A stretch of DNA of 64,000 nucleotides, taken from Cololabis saira. Taxonomy: Eukaryota > Chordata > Actinopteri > Beloniformes > Belonidae. Location: positions 16,292,941-16,356,940 of the forward strand of contig NC_084607.1 of assembly GCF_033807715.1 (NCBI RefSeq), in the 5' to 3' direction. Every line of letters starts with the position of its first letter. Within the stretch, counting starts at the first letter, position 1. Below are positions 52,169 to 63,156 of the stretch, one piece after another. Under the pieces are notes generated by a model. It made no database searches. It was not told the DNA's origin and was given only the letters and a program-made list of their open reading frames with translations. The position numbers and the translations under genes are program-made.

Positions 52169-54042
52169 CAAATCTTCTCCTTGCTAAGCACTATAAAAGG
52201 TTTTCAGGGTAACCTAAGCTGTAGCTGTCGGTACTGGACTGGGCTCCCTACAGTCCAAACCTTAAAACATTTGGCATATTTTTAGATCAAAATGCAAAAA
52301 AAGAGTCTCCATAATGCTGAGCAGCTGAAACTCTCTGTCACAGAAGAGTGTAGAAGCATTTCACAACTATTTGTTGGCCCCATCAGTTCTCAGATACTCG
52401 TATGAGGGTTGTAGCACCTAAAGGCACCTTCTTAGGTTTTATTTATTTACTCATTTTTTAACCAAACATGCATTTTCCAAGGCACAATATATGTTCTCAG
52501 CATCAACACTTGCTGTGTTTGGAATTACATGGAGACTAAGCAACACTAACCTCTAAAAACCTGAAGAAAACATCAGGAAACTGTTGTCACCTTCATGTTA
52601 TTATCTGCAGTACAAATGCAACAAGTATATGATAACATAAGTTGGCCTTCGGAGAAATCCTCAGTCCTCACGAGCTTGCGAGGCCCCTTAAAAAGCTTTG
52701 GTTTGAGAGTGCCTTGAAAGGAGAATTTAATTTCCTACAGCCATAAATGCATCATATTATTTGCCCTTCCAAATAACATCTCATTAAGATGCATGACTTA
52801 ATAAAGTGAGACTATTAAATGGGAGATGCATAACGTGCTTCATGAAATTGTAATAATCAGCAGTGTCAAGACTTTTTCACAGATCTTATTAAATCTGGAA
52901 ACCCAAACAAGAGTTACATGTGACACGTGTTGCAGAAGTGTAGATTAATTAAATCCATTCTTCTGTTAATTATCTTGAGCACTACCATTGATTACAAGTA
53001 AACTGATCAATTTACAGAATCTTGTTTCTGTTGATCTGCAACTTTCCCACATAAGCTTTAAAAAAATCTAAATATAAGAACCTGGACCAGGATATATAGT
53101 TATAGAGTCCCATCGTTATTTCATTTATCTGTTATCACTCCCTTTATTTTTGCGTCAGCTGGTTATTTGTTGGTCCTACATTTGCTCTGTTTGTTTCATC
53201 GCTGCCTAAGAAATCTTCTACGCAGCCTGAAGTAAACACTGATCATATTTCAGTAGAACTTGACAAAATAATTGTGATGCGTTTTATTCCTTGACGAGCG
53301 CCCTCAGTCTCAGCCGCCCCGGTCAAAACTTAACATAAGCGTAGACTTTTGTCATTTATTCACCTCGGAGGACGCTGTTTTATGTGACTGGCAGTCCAGT
53401 TGTTGATATGCTTGTTTTTCGCTGTATTTAACTGTCTGTCCTCTCTCGTCTGTGTTATCCAGTTGATTCTTTCAGTCCTTCAATTGTGTCTGTCCTTTTT
53501 ATTCACCGTCATATCAGAATGGGATGTCTAAAGGTCACTCTCATTTTTCTTCTCTCGCTGTCACAGCCTTGCTCCATTCTTCCTCTCTCTTCTTTTGGAG
53601 AATGTTTCTGTTTCCACGTCTGGGCTCCATCAGGGATTGGGTCTTGGAGGTTTTTAAGGAAGTCCTTGTCACATGTGCTGAGTGCTGGAGGTCTGAAACC
53701 AAGAAAAACTGAACAATTTCCAGGCAGGAGCAGGACGTACAGAGCTGCGGGCAACAGCACACGTGAGTGCGGACACATGTTTGTGGAAACGAGGGAGGAC
53801 AATGGGCTCCGGAGAAGTGACCAGGGCAAGGACGAAGAGTGGCTCTTCAAAGCGTCGCTGCATAAAGTGACAGGAGAGAAACGCTCACCTCTCACCCCGG
53901 GGCTTTGACGGCCTGATCCGACCCGATGCCGAGCACTCGGGATCAATCATATCCCAGCCTAGGCCCACAATTAATCAATCAATTAAAAACCTCCCCAAAA
54001 CCAAAGCAGTGTAATCAATCAGTCCGAACCAACCATTAGCGC
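52169..54042. other. No gene seen; longest non-repeat open frames at 53.5-53.9 kb
   Basis: Open frames of 140 codons (+, 53486-53908) and 145 codons (-, 53509-53946) overlap. The plus one starts with a hydrophobic stretch resembling a signal sequence but shows no domain, and overlapping frames on both strands suggest a GC effect. Confidence 0.45.
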
Positions 54043-54048
54043 TATAGG

Positions 54049-55084
54049 TATGGAGCCAAATCAAGGCCAAAAGTTTTGCTAATTTGAAAATAAAATTTGA
54101 ACCTGAAAATTTTTTTCAGTTTAAATTTTATTTTTTTCAGTATCAGATCTTTTTTTCAGTTTCAAATCTTTATTTCAGTTTCAAATCTTTTTTTCAGTTT
54201 CAAATCTTTTTTTTTCAGTTTCACGTCTTTTTTTTTCAGTTTCAATTTTTTTTTTCAGGTTCAGACTTTTGGCCCGGATCTGGCGTGGGGGGCGTGGCAT
54301 CAACTGAGAGGGGCGTGGCATCATGAGTGACAGCAGAACAGAGAAGGCGGGGGACGTTCCTCAGTCATGTTGCCTTCAGGAAACGTAGGTTGCAGAAGTT
54401 ATCAGTAGAAGTATGATTCAACACTGTATATACACCATATTCAAGTGATTGGCAGTGGAAAAAACTGATATTAGTGACACATTTCTGTTTAAAAAGCTGT
54501 TTTAGACCGTACTTGGCACCAATCGCAGTATAAAAGCAATAAACTATGCCAGACTGTACAGTTCAACAGCCACACTTTAAAGTTTGACATTTCCCACTTC
54601 CACATACTACCAAGTACCGTCTAAAACAGCTTTTTAAACAGAAATGTGTCACTAATATCAGTTTTTTCCACTGCCAATCACGTGAATATGGTGTATATAC
54701 AGTGTTGATTCAAACTTCTACTGATAACTTCTGCAACCTACGATTCCTGAAGGCAACATGACTGAGGAACGTCCCCCGCCTTCTCTGTTCTGCTGTCACT
54801 CATGATGCCACGCCCCTCTCAGTTGATGCCACGCCCCCACGCCAGATCGGGGCCAAAAGTCTGAACCTGAAAAAAAAATTTGAAACTGAAAAAAAAAGAA
54901 GTGAAACTGAAAAAAAAAGACGTGAAACTGAAAAAAAAAAGATTCGAAACTGAAATAAGAAGATTTGAAACTGAAAAAAAGATCTGATACTGAAAAAAAT
55001 ACAATTGAAACTGTAAAAAAGAATTTTCAGGTTCAAATTTTATTTTCAAATTAGCAAAACTTTTGGCCTTGATTTGGCTCCATA
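54049..55084. mobile_element. Foldback element with ~470-bp inverted arms (1036 bp)
   Basis: Starts TATGGAGCCAAATCAAGGCC and ends with its complement. The two arms (54049-54517 and 54609-55084) are near-perfect reverse complements, separated by ~91 bp. TATAGG is duplicated on both sides (54043-54048 and 55085-55090); read another way, the octamer TATAGGTA occurs on both sides with two extra bases at the right. Each arm holds a minisatellite of ~18-bp T-rich units and a 'ggggcgtggcatcatgagtg' segment. No transposase is present, so the element is non-autonomous. The two mirrored Phe-rich open frames are artefacts of the T-rich units. Superfamily unknown. Confidence 0.9.
54110..54265 (+). repeat. 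T-rich ~18-bp minisatellite in the left foldback arm
   Basis: About eight units of the form TTTTTTTCAGTTTCAAATC with variable T-run length. The mirror array is at about 54865-55030 in the right arm. Unit numbers differ slightly between arms. Confidence 0.9.
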
Positions 55085-55090
55085 TATAGG

Positions 55091-56537
55091 TACCTGTCCC
55101 GAGACCTCCGGTTCTTCCTCACGTTACCTGAGTGGACTTCGAAAGCAATAAAGACGAATATAGTAGTGAGACAAAATGCTCAGGTGTGACCCACGACTGG
55201 GACAGAGAGGAGATGTGACAGTCCCATCACCCACCACCAACGCCTGAATATTCATGCTGACGAATCAGGTTCCAGGGAGGCACTCAGTTATTCATTATGC
55301 TTCTGCAAGACGAAACACACCATTGTCCCCCTGCGATGGAATATTAATAGTTCTTATTAATAAAATATCCCACTTCTCATCCTAAGTCTTGTCCTCAACT
55401 TTCTGGGCCTCCTCACGTATCGAGGTCCGGGACCTTCAGGACGTGACCGCGATGTGACAATGAAGGATAGTCAGACAATTCACATATGTGATGTTTGGAA
55501 AACTTCAGAACCGTTTAAGAACTACCTTATCGACCTGTTTCAGGATGAATTGTTACTTATTTGGACAAATCCTAATCTGTGAAAATAAAAAATGAAGAAA
55601 AAAAAGTGTGGGAGGGAATGGCAAGAAAGGCTCTATATCTGTGTGCTCTGAGGGGATAAATGTTTAATTTAGAGTTGCCTGAAAGTATGCTGACATTTGG
55701 CCATTGTTAGGAGAGATGAATACATGGCACGCTGTCTGCTGGAGAAATGAAAATGTGCATCAAGGCTGTTAAAAATTCAGCTCCGCTCCCCAGGCAGACA
55801 GGCAGATCTCAGCTCAGGATACAGTAGGTACGTTAACATGTTTGGGACTGCGAGGCTCATGATTGAGTCGGCAGATCATATTACAATTCCATGATCTTTA
55901 TATAACTCTGCATGTGCAGCGTGAACTCCCCAGCGTTCTTTTATTTATCCAGAAATCAGTCTGTCCTCTCCTTCTCACCCGTCACTCAGCCAGCCGTCCT
56001 CTGCATAAACGCGGTGCGACAGCCGAGACCGCACAGCGGCGAGATCAACGCCATGGCAAGGCTTCTTCAGTAGTTCTTACTGAAAACAACCAGAATAATC
56101 AAACAACAGATGTGAGCGCAGCAGAGCGGACTGCGACGGTTGGCTCTCTGACAACGACCCAGCAGGCCCGGGGACGGGAGTGGTCGGCCAGCGGCTGAGC
56201 AGCAGTGACACCGAACAACAGTGTGTGAGACAGGCTCGAGTTAAAAGAAAAAAGGAATTGAGAGTCAGAAAAAGCAAGAGAAAAGGTCAAGTACCTGCCA
56301 CTCCTGTCAAACACTTTCTGGAACAGCTGAGCTGTGTCCAGCGGGGGCGGGTGGCTGCTCTCGGCACCTTTCATCTCACAGAGGTGATGGGTGATGAACG
56401 GCTCTTCCTCGCATTTAACGTCTGTCACAAGCCATTCTGCCGTCCTGGTAACTTCAGGACGGCGTTGACCTTTTGGGAAAAAAATGTGCATCTGGTGTGA
56501 CAAAGGGATGTAAAAAAAAAAAAAAAAAAAAGGGCGT
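55091..56537. other. No gene seen
   Basis: Unique-looking sequence; 56000-56500 is moderately GC-rich with overlapping open frames on both strands, none recognised. An A run of about 20 bases ends at 56531, just left of the hAT insertion. Confidence 0.5.
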
Positions 56538-56545
56538 CCGGCAGA

Positions 56546-57433
56546 CAGTGGTGGACAGCAACGGAGTAAATGTACTTGAGTACTGTACTTAAGTACATAT
56601 CCAGAGGATTTGTACTTTACTTGAGTATTAGATTTCTTTGGTACTTATTACTCTTACTTGAATACATTTCCAAGACAAATATTTTTACTTTTACTCGAGT
56701 AAATTTCTAGGAAGGCTGAAAAGTACTCGTTACTTTCAGGTCTGCTCTTTTTTATTCTTCCCTAAAATCCTATTGGACACAAGCTGTTTTTGTCAAAGGA
56801 GGAGACCTATCACAGTGCACGCTCTCCACTGGGATGTACGTAAAGCGGAAATACGTCAAGCCTCCTCAAAACGATACCGCCAAAGTAGCCTGCGTTTGTC
56901 AAGACAGAGCCGCAACAAGTCAAGACATAGCCGCAACAATGGCTACGCCTGCGTCAGGAGAAGAAAGACAATCCGCTGAGTCGTCTGAGTCTGATAATGA
57001 GCCGGACTCATGATTCATAATTGTTAATAAACTCTGCATCATCTGCTGTCCTCTTATGATCCCATTCATTTGATTGGTTTTTGGTGTTTCTGCAGGTTTT
57101 ATAACATTGTGGTTCTAAAAGCAGCACATCAGTGCAGCTGGTTTCAAAGAGTTAATTCTCAGAAACAAGAGTTAAAAGATCCTTAAATTAATTTAGAAAA
57201 AATATAGTAATTTACTGATGTGGAAAATAAGAAATTTACTCTTACTTTTACTTAAAGTAAATTTAAAAGCATTTACTTTTGGATACTTAAGTACCTTTAA
57301 AAGCAAGTACTTTTCTACTCTTACTCGAGTAATATTTTGACTGAGCTTCTTTTACTTGTAACGGAGTAAATTTTGACCAGTAGTATTTGTACTCTTACTC
57401 AAGTACTGGGGTCGAGTACTCTGTCCACCTCTG
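56546..57433 (+). mobile_element. hAT transposon, internally deleted copy B (888 bp)
   Basis: Same terminal sequences as copy A (CAGTGGTGGACAG ... CTGTCCACCTCTG), with a different perfect 8-bp duplication, CCGGCAGA (56538-56545 and 57434-57441). The first ~470 bp match copy A with only a few substitutions. The deletion join is elsewhere: the transposase frame is cut at about 57010, and then ~180 bp of the original 3' region, absent from copy A, is kept before the shared end. It is a separate deletion product of one family. Confidence 0.93.
56939..57013 (+). pseudogene. Truncated hAT transposase N-terminus, copy B
   Basis: Starts MATPASGEERQSAE as in copy A but stops after 24 codons, where the frame runs into the deletion join (...PDS then TGA). 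The WPYL block seen in copy A is already lost. No function expected. Confidence 0.7.
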
Positions 57434-57441
57434 CCGGCAGA

Positions 57442-57895
57442 TACACACAGTCTTGCGTGCCGGTGTCAGCGGTGGAATCTCCGTCACGGTCGCCGTCGGT
57501 TCTGGCGCTGCTGGCTTGTAGGATGCAAATCCAAAAAAGGTTTGTTGGATGCTAACGCGACTACTTTTCAGTGAGTGGCTTAAACCTCTGCTGTGTTTGT
57601 ACGTTTGTGTGTGTGTGTGCTTGTGATTAAGCACGGCTTTGTGCAAGCAGAACTATCTGTGGGCTCACAGGCCTCACCTGGAAGCGAGAGGAGCAGCTGG
57701 AACCGGGGCGAGACAAGTTCAGCACAGAATCACATCCCTGGATCCGAAGCGGAGCAGGAAGTTTGCGAGTTGACAGAATCGTCTGCGAGTCAGAGTAATG
57801 TAGACACGTAGAAAGTAGAAGAGAGTGAACTCTCGCCCGAGCGCTGGAGCCGCAGACCAGCAGACTGTGACTGACTGACAGACCCCGAGCTGAAG
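57442..57895. other. No gene seen; CpG-containing patch
   Basis: Contains a short GT array (57606-57620) and a GC-richer patch to the right that leads into the candidate exon at 57896. No recognisable element. Confidence 0.45.
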
Positions 57896-58074
57896 ATGGC
57901 GATGCGGTCACTGCGCCACACCAAGCCAACTGGCTCCACGAAACAGGATCTGCTGTTCCAACCCCGTGGGGATACTGCTGAAGCATTCGCAACTATCCCA
58001 ACATCTGAACCCCTCTCAGGGCTGAAACTGCAAAAAAAAAAAAAAAAAAATGAGGAAAAGAGTTTTAGTTTTTG
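57896..58074 (+). other. Candidate first coding exon, protein not recognised
   Basis: GAAGATGGCG is a good start context. The frame (MAMRSLRHTKPTGSTKQDL...) stays open through an 18-base A run (Lys run) to TTTTG|GTGAGT, a good splice donor. Without splicing it stops 2 bases later. The upstream 300 bp are CpG-richer than the surroundings. A fragment of a LINE first open frame is an alternative reading of the 'TKQDLLFQPRG' stretch, but I cannot show this. Confidence 0.22.
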
Positions 58075-58336
58075 GTGAGTTGTGTTTTCGCCTCATGTCG
58101 GCCAAGAGTCTTGGGGCACATTTTTCTCAGAGGTAGCTCCAGAAAGCCTCATCTGTTACCCCCCCACCACACCCCATCCCCCCAAGACTGAGCAGCAGAG
58201 GACATACGGTCGAGCGAGAAGCACCTGGCAGCCCCTTCAAACCTGCAGGCAGACTGGGAGCAAGAAGAGAGCCCAGCCGTATCTCCAAAGAATGGTCTGG
58301 AATTCACGGGCTGGCCGCCACAGAGAGCACAGGGAC

Positions 58337-58388
58337 GAGAGGGACGATGGGACACCGAGAGGGACGATGGGACACCGAGAGGGACAGC
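58337..58388. repeat. 20-bp tandem repeat, about 2.5 copies
   Basis: Unit GAGAGGGACGATGGGACACC, two full copies and a partial one. Confidence 0.9.
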
Positions 58389-58712
58389 GCGGGGAGGAAA
58401 AAAGCATTGGTGGCTGAGAGGACACCGAACCTGAAGGAAACCTGTCAATTACCACTTAATCAGTCAAAGAGATGTAAAAAGCAGATTTATACATGCTCGT
58501 AACGCCCTTGTTTCCCAGGAGGGATGATGTATTGTCAGTGTTAAAAAATGATGCGGGCCACTTCAAGGACTGTTGCACAGTGTGGCTGGAGGTTTGCCAG
58601 GTTGCCATGGTAATATTTACGCTTTTTATTGATTCAAGCAAGAATTAAACAAGAAGGAAACCAAGAAAAGCTGCAGGAAAAACTGCAAAAAGAGAGGTTG
58701 ATTGTTTTATCT

Positions 58713-58714
<2 letters not shown>

Positions 58715-58804
<90 letters not shown>
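58715..58804. repeat. (GT)n microsatellite, 90 bp, uninterrupted
   Basis: A perfect array of 45 GT units. Confidence 0.98.
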
Positions 58805-58805
<1 letters not shown>

Positions 58806-60128
58806 AGATCAATGTACAATAAGAGTTTGGGCACATTTGCTTCATTTTTCATTTCAGAGGAAAGTGTTCTTCCAGCGTGCTCTAACTAATCGGAGGGATG
58901 CCAACTAAAGCACTTTATTAGTCACATCTCCATGACGACGTTTGTTTAATGCTACCCGGTGAGAGTACACAAAAATCACATCGCACGTTAGTTAAAAGAC
59001 TTCAGATTGTACCTGAGAGAAAGATCATTTTGGTGGTTAAAACAAAGAAAATTGATTTTCAATATGCACTCCCATAACGCCGTACAGCCCCTTTTGCCAT
59101 GCATCATCAGCATCATTCCCTGCTGTTTAAAATAGATTACTGTGTAGACTTGTCATGAATGATAGATTGTAATGAACTGGATCCATACTCTCACCAACCA
59201 TTTTGCTGATGGGAATGACAGAGAGGATAGATAAACACAATAAAGCTGACAGAGGAGGCAGTTTGCAGGAGTTTGGCTGCTTGCATGAGCGACGCATGGC
59301 GGAAGACACCGAGGGAACCGTGAAGCGAGGCAAAAGTTGACGCTGTGCATCTTCTGTGATAAGTGCTGCAATTCAGACGAGATGGTTAAACGTGGTGAAA
59401 GGAAAAATTAAAGGCTTTTTTTCCCTTTTTCTCTTGGATTGATAAAGCCGAGCCAGACAGATGACGATGTAAATGTGATTAATTACTTTTTTATGGAGTG
59501 TTTTCACCACTGATTTTACACACAACTAAAGTAAATATCTTTCGAAAAACAAACCTACTGTAAATATTTTTTCTAAATATATTTAAGGTCATGAAGACTT
59601 TCAAAAACCAGGGTTTCTGATGTTCTCTTTAACTACTCTCACATAGGTGAAGTACAGAATGAAGTACATGAATACAACCTTTAATTATTTGAATGCTACA
59701 AAGTGACAATGATTAATATTTCTGTACAGCAATAATGTCTGAAATCCTGCTGAAAACAACTTAAGGGTCTGGAAGAGGTTCCCAAAAGCATTAACGGAGC
59801 GTTGCAGATAGTTGCAGCTCATTGTTTATCTGTCCGCCTTTAAGGGGTCAATCTTCTGGTGTTTCTCTCCGTTTGCCGTCAAAGCTTCCTTTCAGCCGCA
59901 GGCAGTATCTGCTTCTGTTGAAAAACCTTTAAAAAAAAATAGTACAGTGACCTGTGAAACCTGTCCACAGCGGGTGAACATGTCTGTGACGCTTCCTGAC
60001 TAAAAGTAAACACAAATAATGATCTCCAGAAATAACACGGATGTGCTCCCTTTTTTGTTGTTGTTGCTGTTTGGATAGTTAATGCAATTTTCTCGAATTG
60101 AGGAATAGATCATGATTAGTTTCATACA
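58805..60128. other. No gene seen
   Basis: AT-rich unique DNA without credible coding frames. Confidence 0.55.
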
Positions 60129-60667
60129 GTGGCCGAGACCCGCCATTGCTGAAAATAAAAGTAACGCTGCAAACAGAAACAAACGCCGCTGCAAATTAAA
60201 GAAACACTGCAAATAAAAAGAAACGCAGCAAATAAAAAAGCCACAACGGAAGTGAATTACTATTTTTGCTCATGCACCGATGTGTTTTATACGTGAGAGG
60301 AGAAGAAGAAGACGAAGAGGACGTAAGTGAAAAGGAAGAAATAAGAAGAGCGAGGAATAAGAAGAACAACGAACGAGAAAATAAGTGAAAAGGTGAGTGT
60401 TCTTTTCCTCTCACATAAAAACACCGGTGCATCGGCAAAAATAGTCCCCGGTAATTCACTTCCGTTGTGGCTTTTTTATTTGCGTCGTTTTTTTATTTTA
60501 TTTGCAGCGGGGTTTCTTTATATTTTCAGCGTTTCTTTTATTTGTAGCGGCTTTTCTTTTTGTTTGGAGCGTTTATTTTATTTGCTAAGCGTTTATTTTA
60601 TTTGCAGCAGCGTTTGTTTCTGTTTGCAGCGTTACTTTTATTTTCAGCAATGGCGGGTCTCGGCCAC
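60129..60667. mobile_element. Smaller foldback element (539 bp)
   Basis: Starts GTGGCCGAGACCCGCCATTG and ends with its complement. The left arm (to about 60300) and right arm (from about 60404) are imperfect reverse complements with length differences. The arms are made of T-rich units of roughly 14-22 bp ending in GCAG or TCAG (right arm, plus strand). The ~100-bp centre is almost pure purine (GA-rich). No clean target duplication and no transposase. It shares its architecture, but not its sequence, with the foldback at 54049. Confidence 0.8.
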
Positions 60668-62146
60668 CGTAGTTCTTCTATCTATGGTGAAGCCTTTGGT
60701 TTCAGAGTGATAAAAATTATTTGGAAAAAACTAAACAAAAGAATAATGGTACGTGGGTCAGAACTAAACGAGGCCAAATATCCAACACTGTTTCCTTCTG
60801 TAGTCTGATGATCACCAATCCGTGTGAACTGATACGGAACCGGCCACAGAGATGGGAACCTGTCACTAATTATGTGCAAACCCCAGATATTTTCTTTAAG
60901 ATTTACCCAAAAACAAAACCAAAGCTATGAGCTATGAGCTATGATTTCAGAACAACACTCAGCTAAAAACATGCCACCTAAAGTCAGAGACATGGAGGCA
61001 ACCAGCGACCAAAACAGGCCAGTTAATTTGATAACTGGTCACATATTACTTATATGATCAAATGTCATATGATATGAGATTAATTACAAAAAATGGTCAG
61101 TTATTACATAGATAGATAGATAGATGGTAAAGTTTGGAAATCTTAAATCGTGTGGTTCTTTGCTCCTTTCTGATCATCCTGGCTGTGAAAAGGGAAAGAA
61201 ATGCACTCATGCACTTAGATCATGCTTTACAAACACTGTGGACACTAGGGAGGACTCCACCCTCGTAAGCATTCCTGCTAAACTCGCAGCTATCACCGCC
61301 CACAGACCTCTCTGTCCCCGGGGCCACCGCATCCCTGCGTTGTGTTTGCGTCTGTAAACTTAAACTGAGTGACGAACGAAATTAAAGTCCTGAGATGGAA
61401 AGTTTTCGAAAAAAGAAAAAAAAACCCTGTTGCTGAGTTCTCTATTCCTCATTCTGCTCCTGCAAAACGCTTCGCTTGTCACCTCCGAATCCCAAGCTCT
61501 TTTAATAAATGCTCCAGACAAAAATGTCTAGCTTTGAGTGGCAGAGTGTGACTGTTTAAAACCATTGGGATTCTGGTCTAATCCTACAGAAGACGCAGGC
61601 GTAACCTGACTTTAAAGTCGCCCTGTCGCTCTACATCCAAGTGAAGAACCGGGTGAAAAGCGGCAAAGCCGCATGGGGGGAGCAAATCAGTTGTACACGT
61701 TGGCTTCCAGGGTCTGTCTGTATTTTGATCCGTGTTGAGGGGAGAGCCCCATTTGTTTATGGTGAGACCTTATATCTGACATTGAGCTGGAAATAGAATA
61801 AAATGTGGGTTACTTCTACCGAGGGGGTCCCATGGATGCAGCTTTGAGGACTGTCAGTCAGTAGCTGCAGCTCGTGTCAAGTGAGCACGTTGCTTAGGAA
61901 CCCATCAAGTGGAGCGCACTTGTCAGCAGAGATATATCAATAATCAGCACTGATAATCAGGAATGCAAGTATCCCCCTGGCCCAATGACCGGGGACGGTC
62001 AGCAGGAAATGTGCATTGTGCAGTGAAATGCAGCCACTTAACGTTGTTTATATCTCAAACAGGAGATGGGGAGAGGAGGGATTAACTTCCTGAAACTTTG
62101 CCTTTCCTCTGTTTTTGTTTTCCTTTTCCCTTTGTCTTTCTTGCAG
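60668..62146. other. No gene seen; short simple repeats
   Basis: Contains an ATGAGCT triplicate (60926-60944) and a GATA array (61110-61126). The segment just before 62147 is a strong pyrimidine tract (see candidate exon). Confidence 0.5.
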
Positions 62147-62350
62147 ACAGCTGTCTGAGACAAGATGCCGCTTCCACCGGAGACCTCACTCTTTTTCACT
62201 CTCTGGCTCGCGGTTGCCATGGAAAAAGCCCAGAAATGGGGCAGATAACGTTTCGATGAAGGAGCAGAGACTGGAAGGTCTGGAGGGACGCAACCAGTTT
62301 CCTGGGCCCATCCTGTCAAAGCCATCAAGCCCTTTTGATGTGTGGAGACG
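62147..62350 (+). other. Candidate internal exon, 204 nt, protein not recognised
   Basis: Preceded by a ~45-base pyrimidine tract ending TTGCAG, the best splice acceptor in the window, and followed by GACG|GTGAGG, a fair donor. One frame is open throughout (QLSETRCRFHRRPHS..., basic, Ser/Pro-rich, ending ...SPFDVWR). The exon begins and ends in the same phase, so it would keep frame if skipped. If not spliced at the donor, the frame stops 2 bases later, making a terminal exon possible. A second frame gives a 27-residue peptide starting at 62165 with a hydrophobic stretch. No family recognised. Confidence 0.33.
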
Positions 62351-62936
62351 GTGAGGACGACCAAGCGGTGGGGGAAATTTAGAAAAGCAGAAAATAGGAG
62401 GAAGGTTCAAGAAAAAAAAAACCGAGGGGGATGGGATGAAACTCAAACTCATCTGTTGTCTGGAGTCAATTTTTTGTATGGAGAGATAACAGCATTTAAA
62501 AAAGAAATGACTTAAAGAATGAAGATCTATCTGTGTTGGGAATATTGTAAGCACCGGGTGCAATTTTAAGGGAGGAAAAATCAAAGAGTCAATATTGTGC
62601 AGCCAGAAAAATGAGTCACAGCAATCCAGGAAAAAAAAAATCGACCTGATTTCCTGTCTCTGATGTAAGAATTAACTGTCCATTACTGAGGTATTAATAA
62701 TCTCATAAGTACCGTGTTGGTGATTAATTGCAGCACAAAGTCAGGCGGAGAAAGTTAAAATGAGGCTTGCTGGCACCGGCGGTCTATCTATCAAGCTAAC
62801 AAATCAAAACATAATCATAAAAATCAGAGAAAGGCCAAATGTTCTGTGGGAATTTTAGTGGACTCCAGCAAACTGAAAGATGGCGCATCCATAAATTTCA
62901 GAGGCCAGAGTTTCTGCTACATCCAACCAACCCAGT
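62351..62936. other. No gene seen
   Basis: AT-rich DNA with A runs and no recognisable feature. Confidence 0.55.
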
Positions 62937-63156
62937 CTCACACAAAAACGTACCCTGCCTACGTTGGTCCAAAGTGCAAAAACGTAGAGGGGCTACAATA
63001 TTAGCCCTTGAAATGTATAACTGTTACGTTTTTTTAGCCCTTAAAACGTATAACTGTTACATTTTTCTGCCGATTCGTTTTGAGCCCAAGTCACGTGACT
63101 TTTAAGATTCTGGCCGTGATACCAACAAACACGGTGGACATTTTTCATTTTTGAGT
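62937..63156. repeat. Leader of the satellite array, with a ~33-bp direct repeat
   Basis: 'agcccttgaaatgtataact' (63003) and 'agcccttaaaacgtataact' (63036) start two tandem ~33-bp copies. The words ACGTT and GTTACATTTTT recur here and in the 220-bp units, so this segment is probably the edge of the same larger repeat. The class is unknown. Confidence 0.5.

Noticed and set aside
53486..53946. Overlapping 140- and 145-codon open frames, the plus one with a hydrophobic start
   Set aside because: No recognisable domain, no good splice sites or promoter seen, and long frames on both strands at once suggest composition and not selection.
54084..55049. Mirrored Phe-rich open frames of ~80 codons
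   Set aside because: Products of the T-rich minisatellite in the foldback arms.
57896..62350. Joining the candidate exons at 57896-58074 and 62147-62350 into one gene
   Set aside because: The join would complete a TGA stop codon across the junction (TG|A), so the two are not compatible as consecutive coding exons in these frames.
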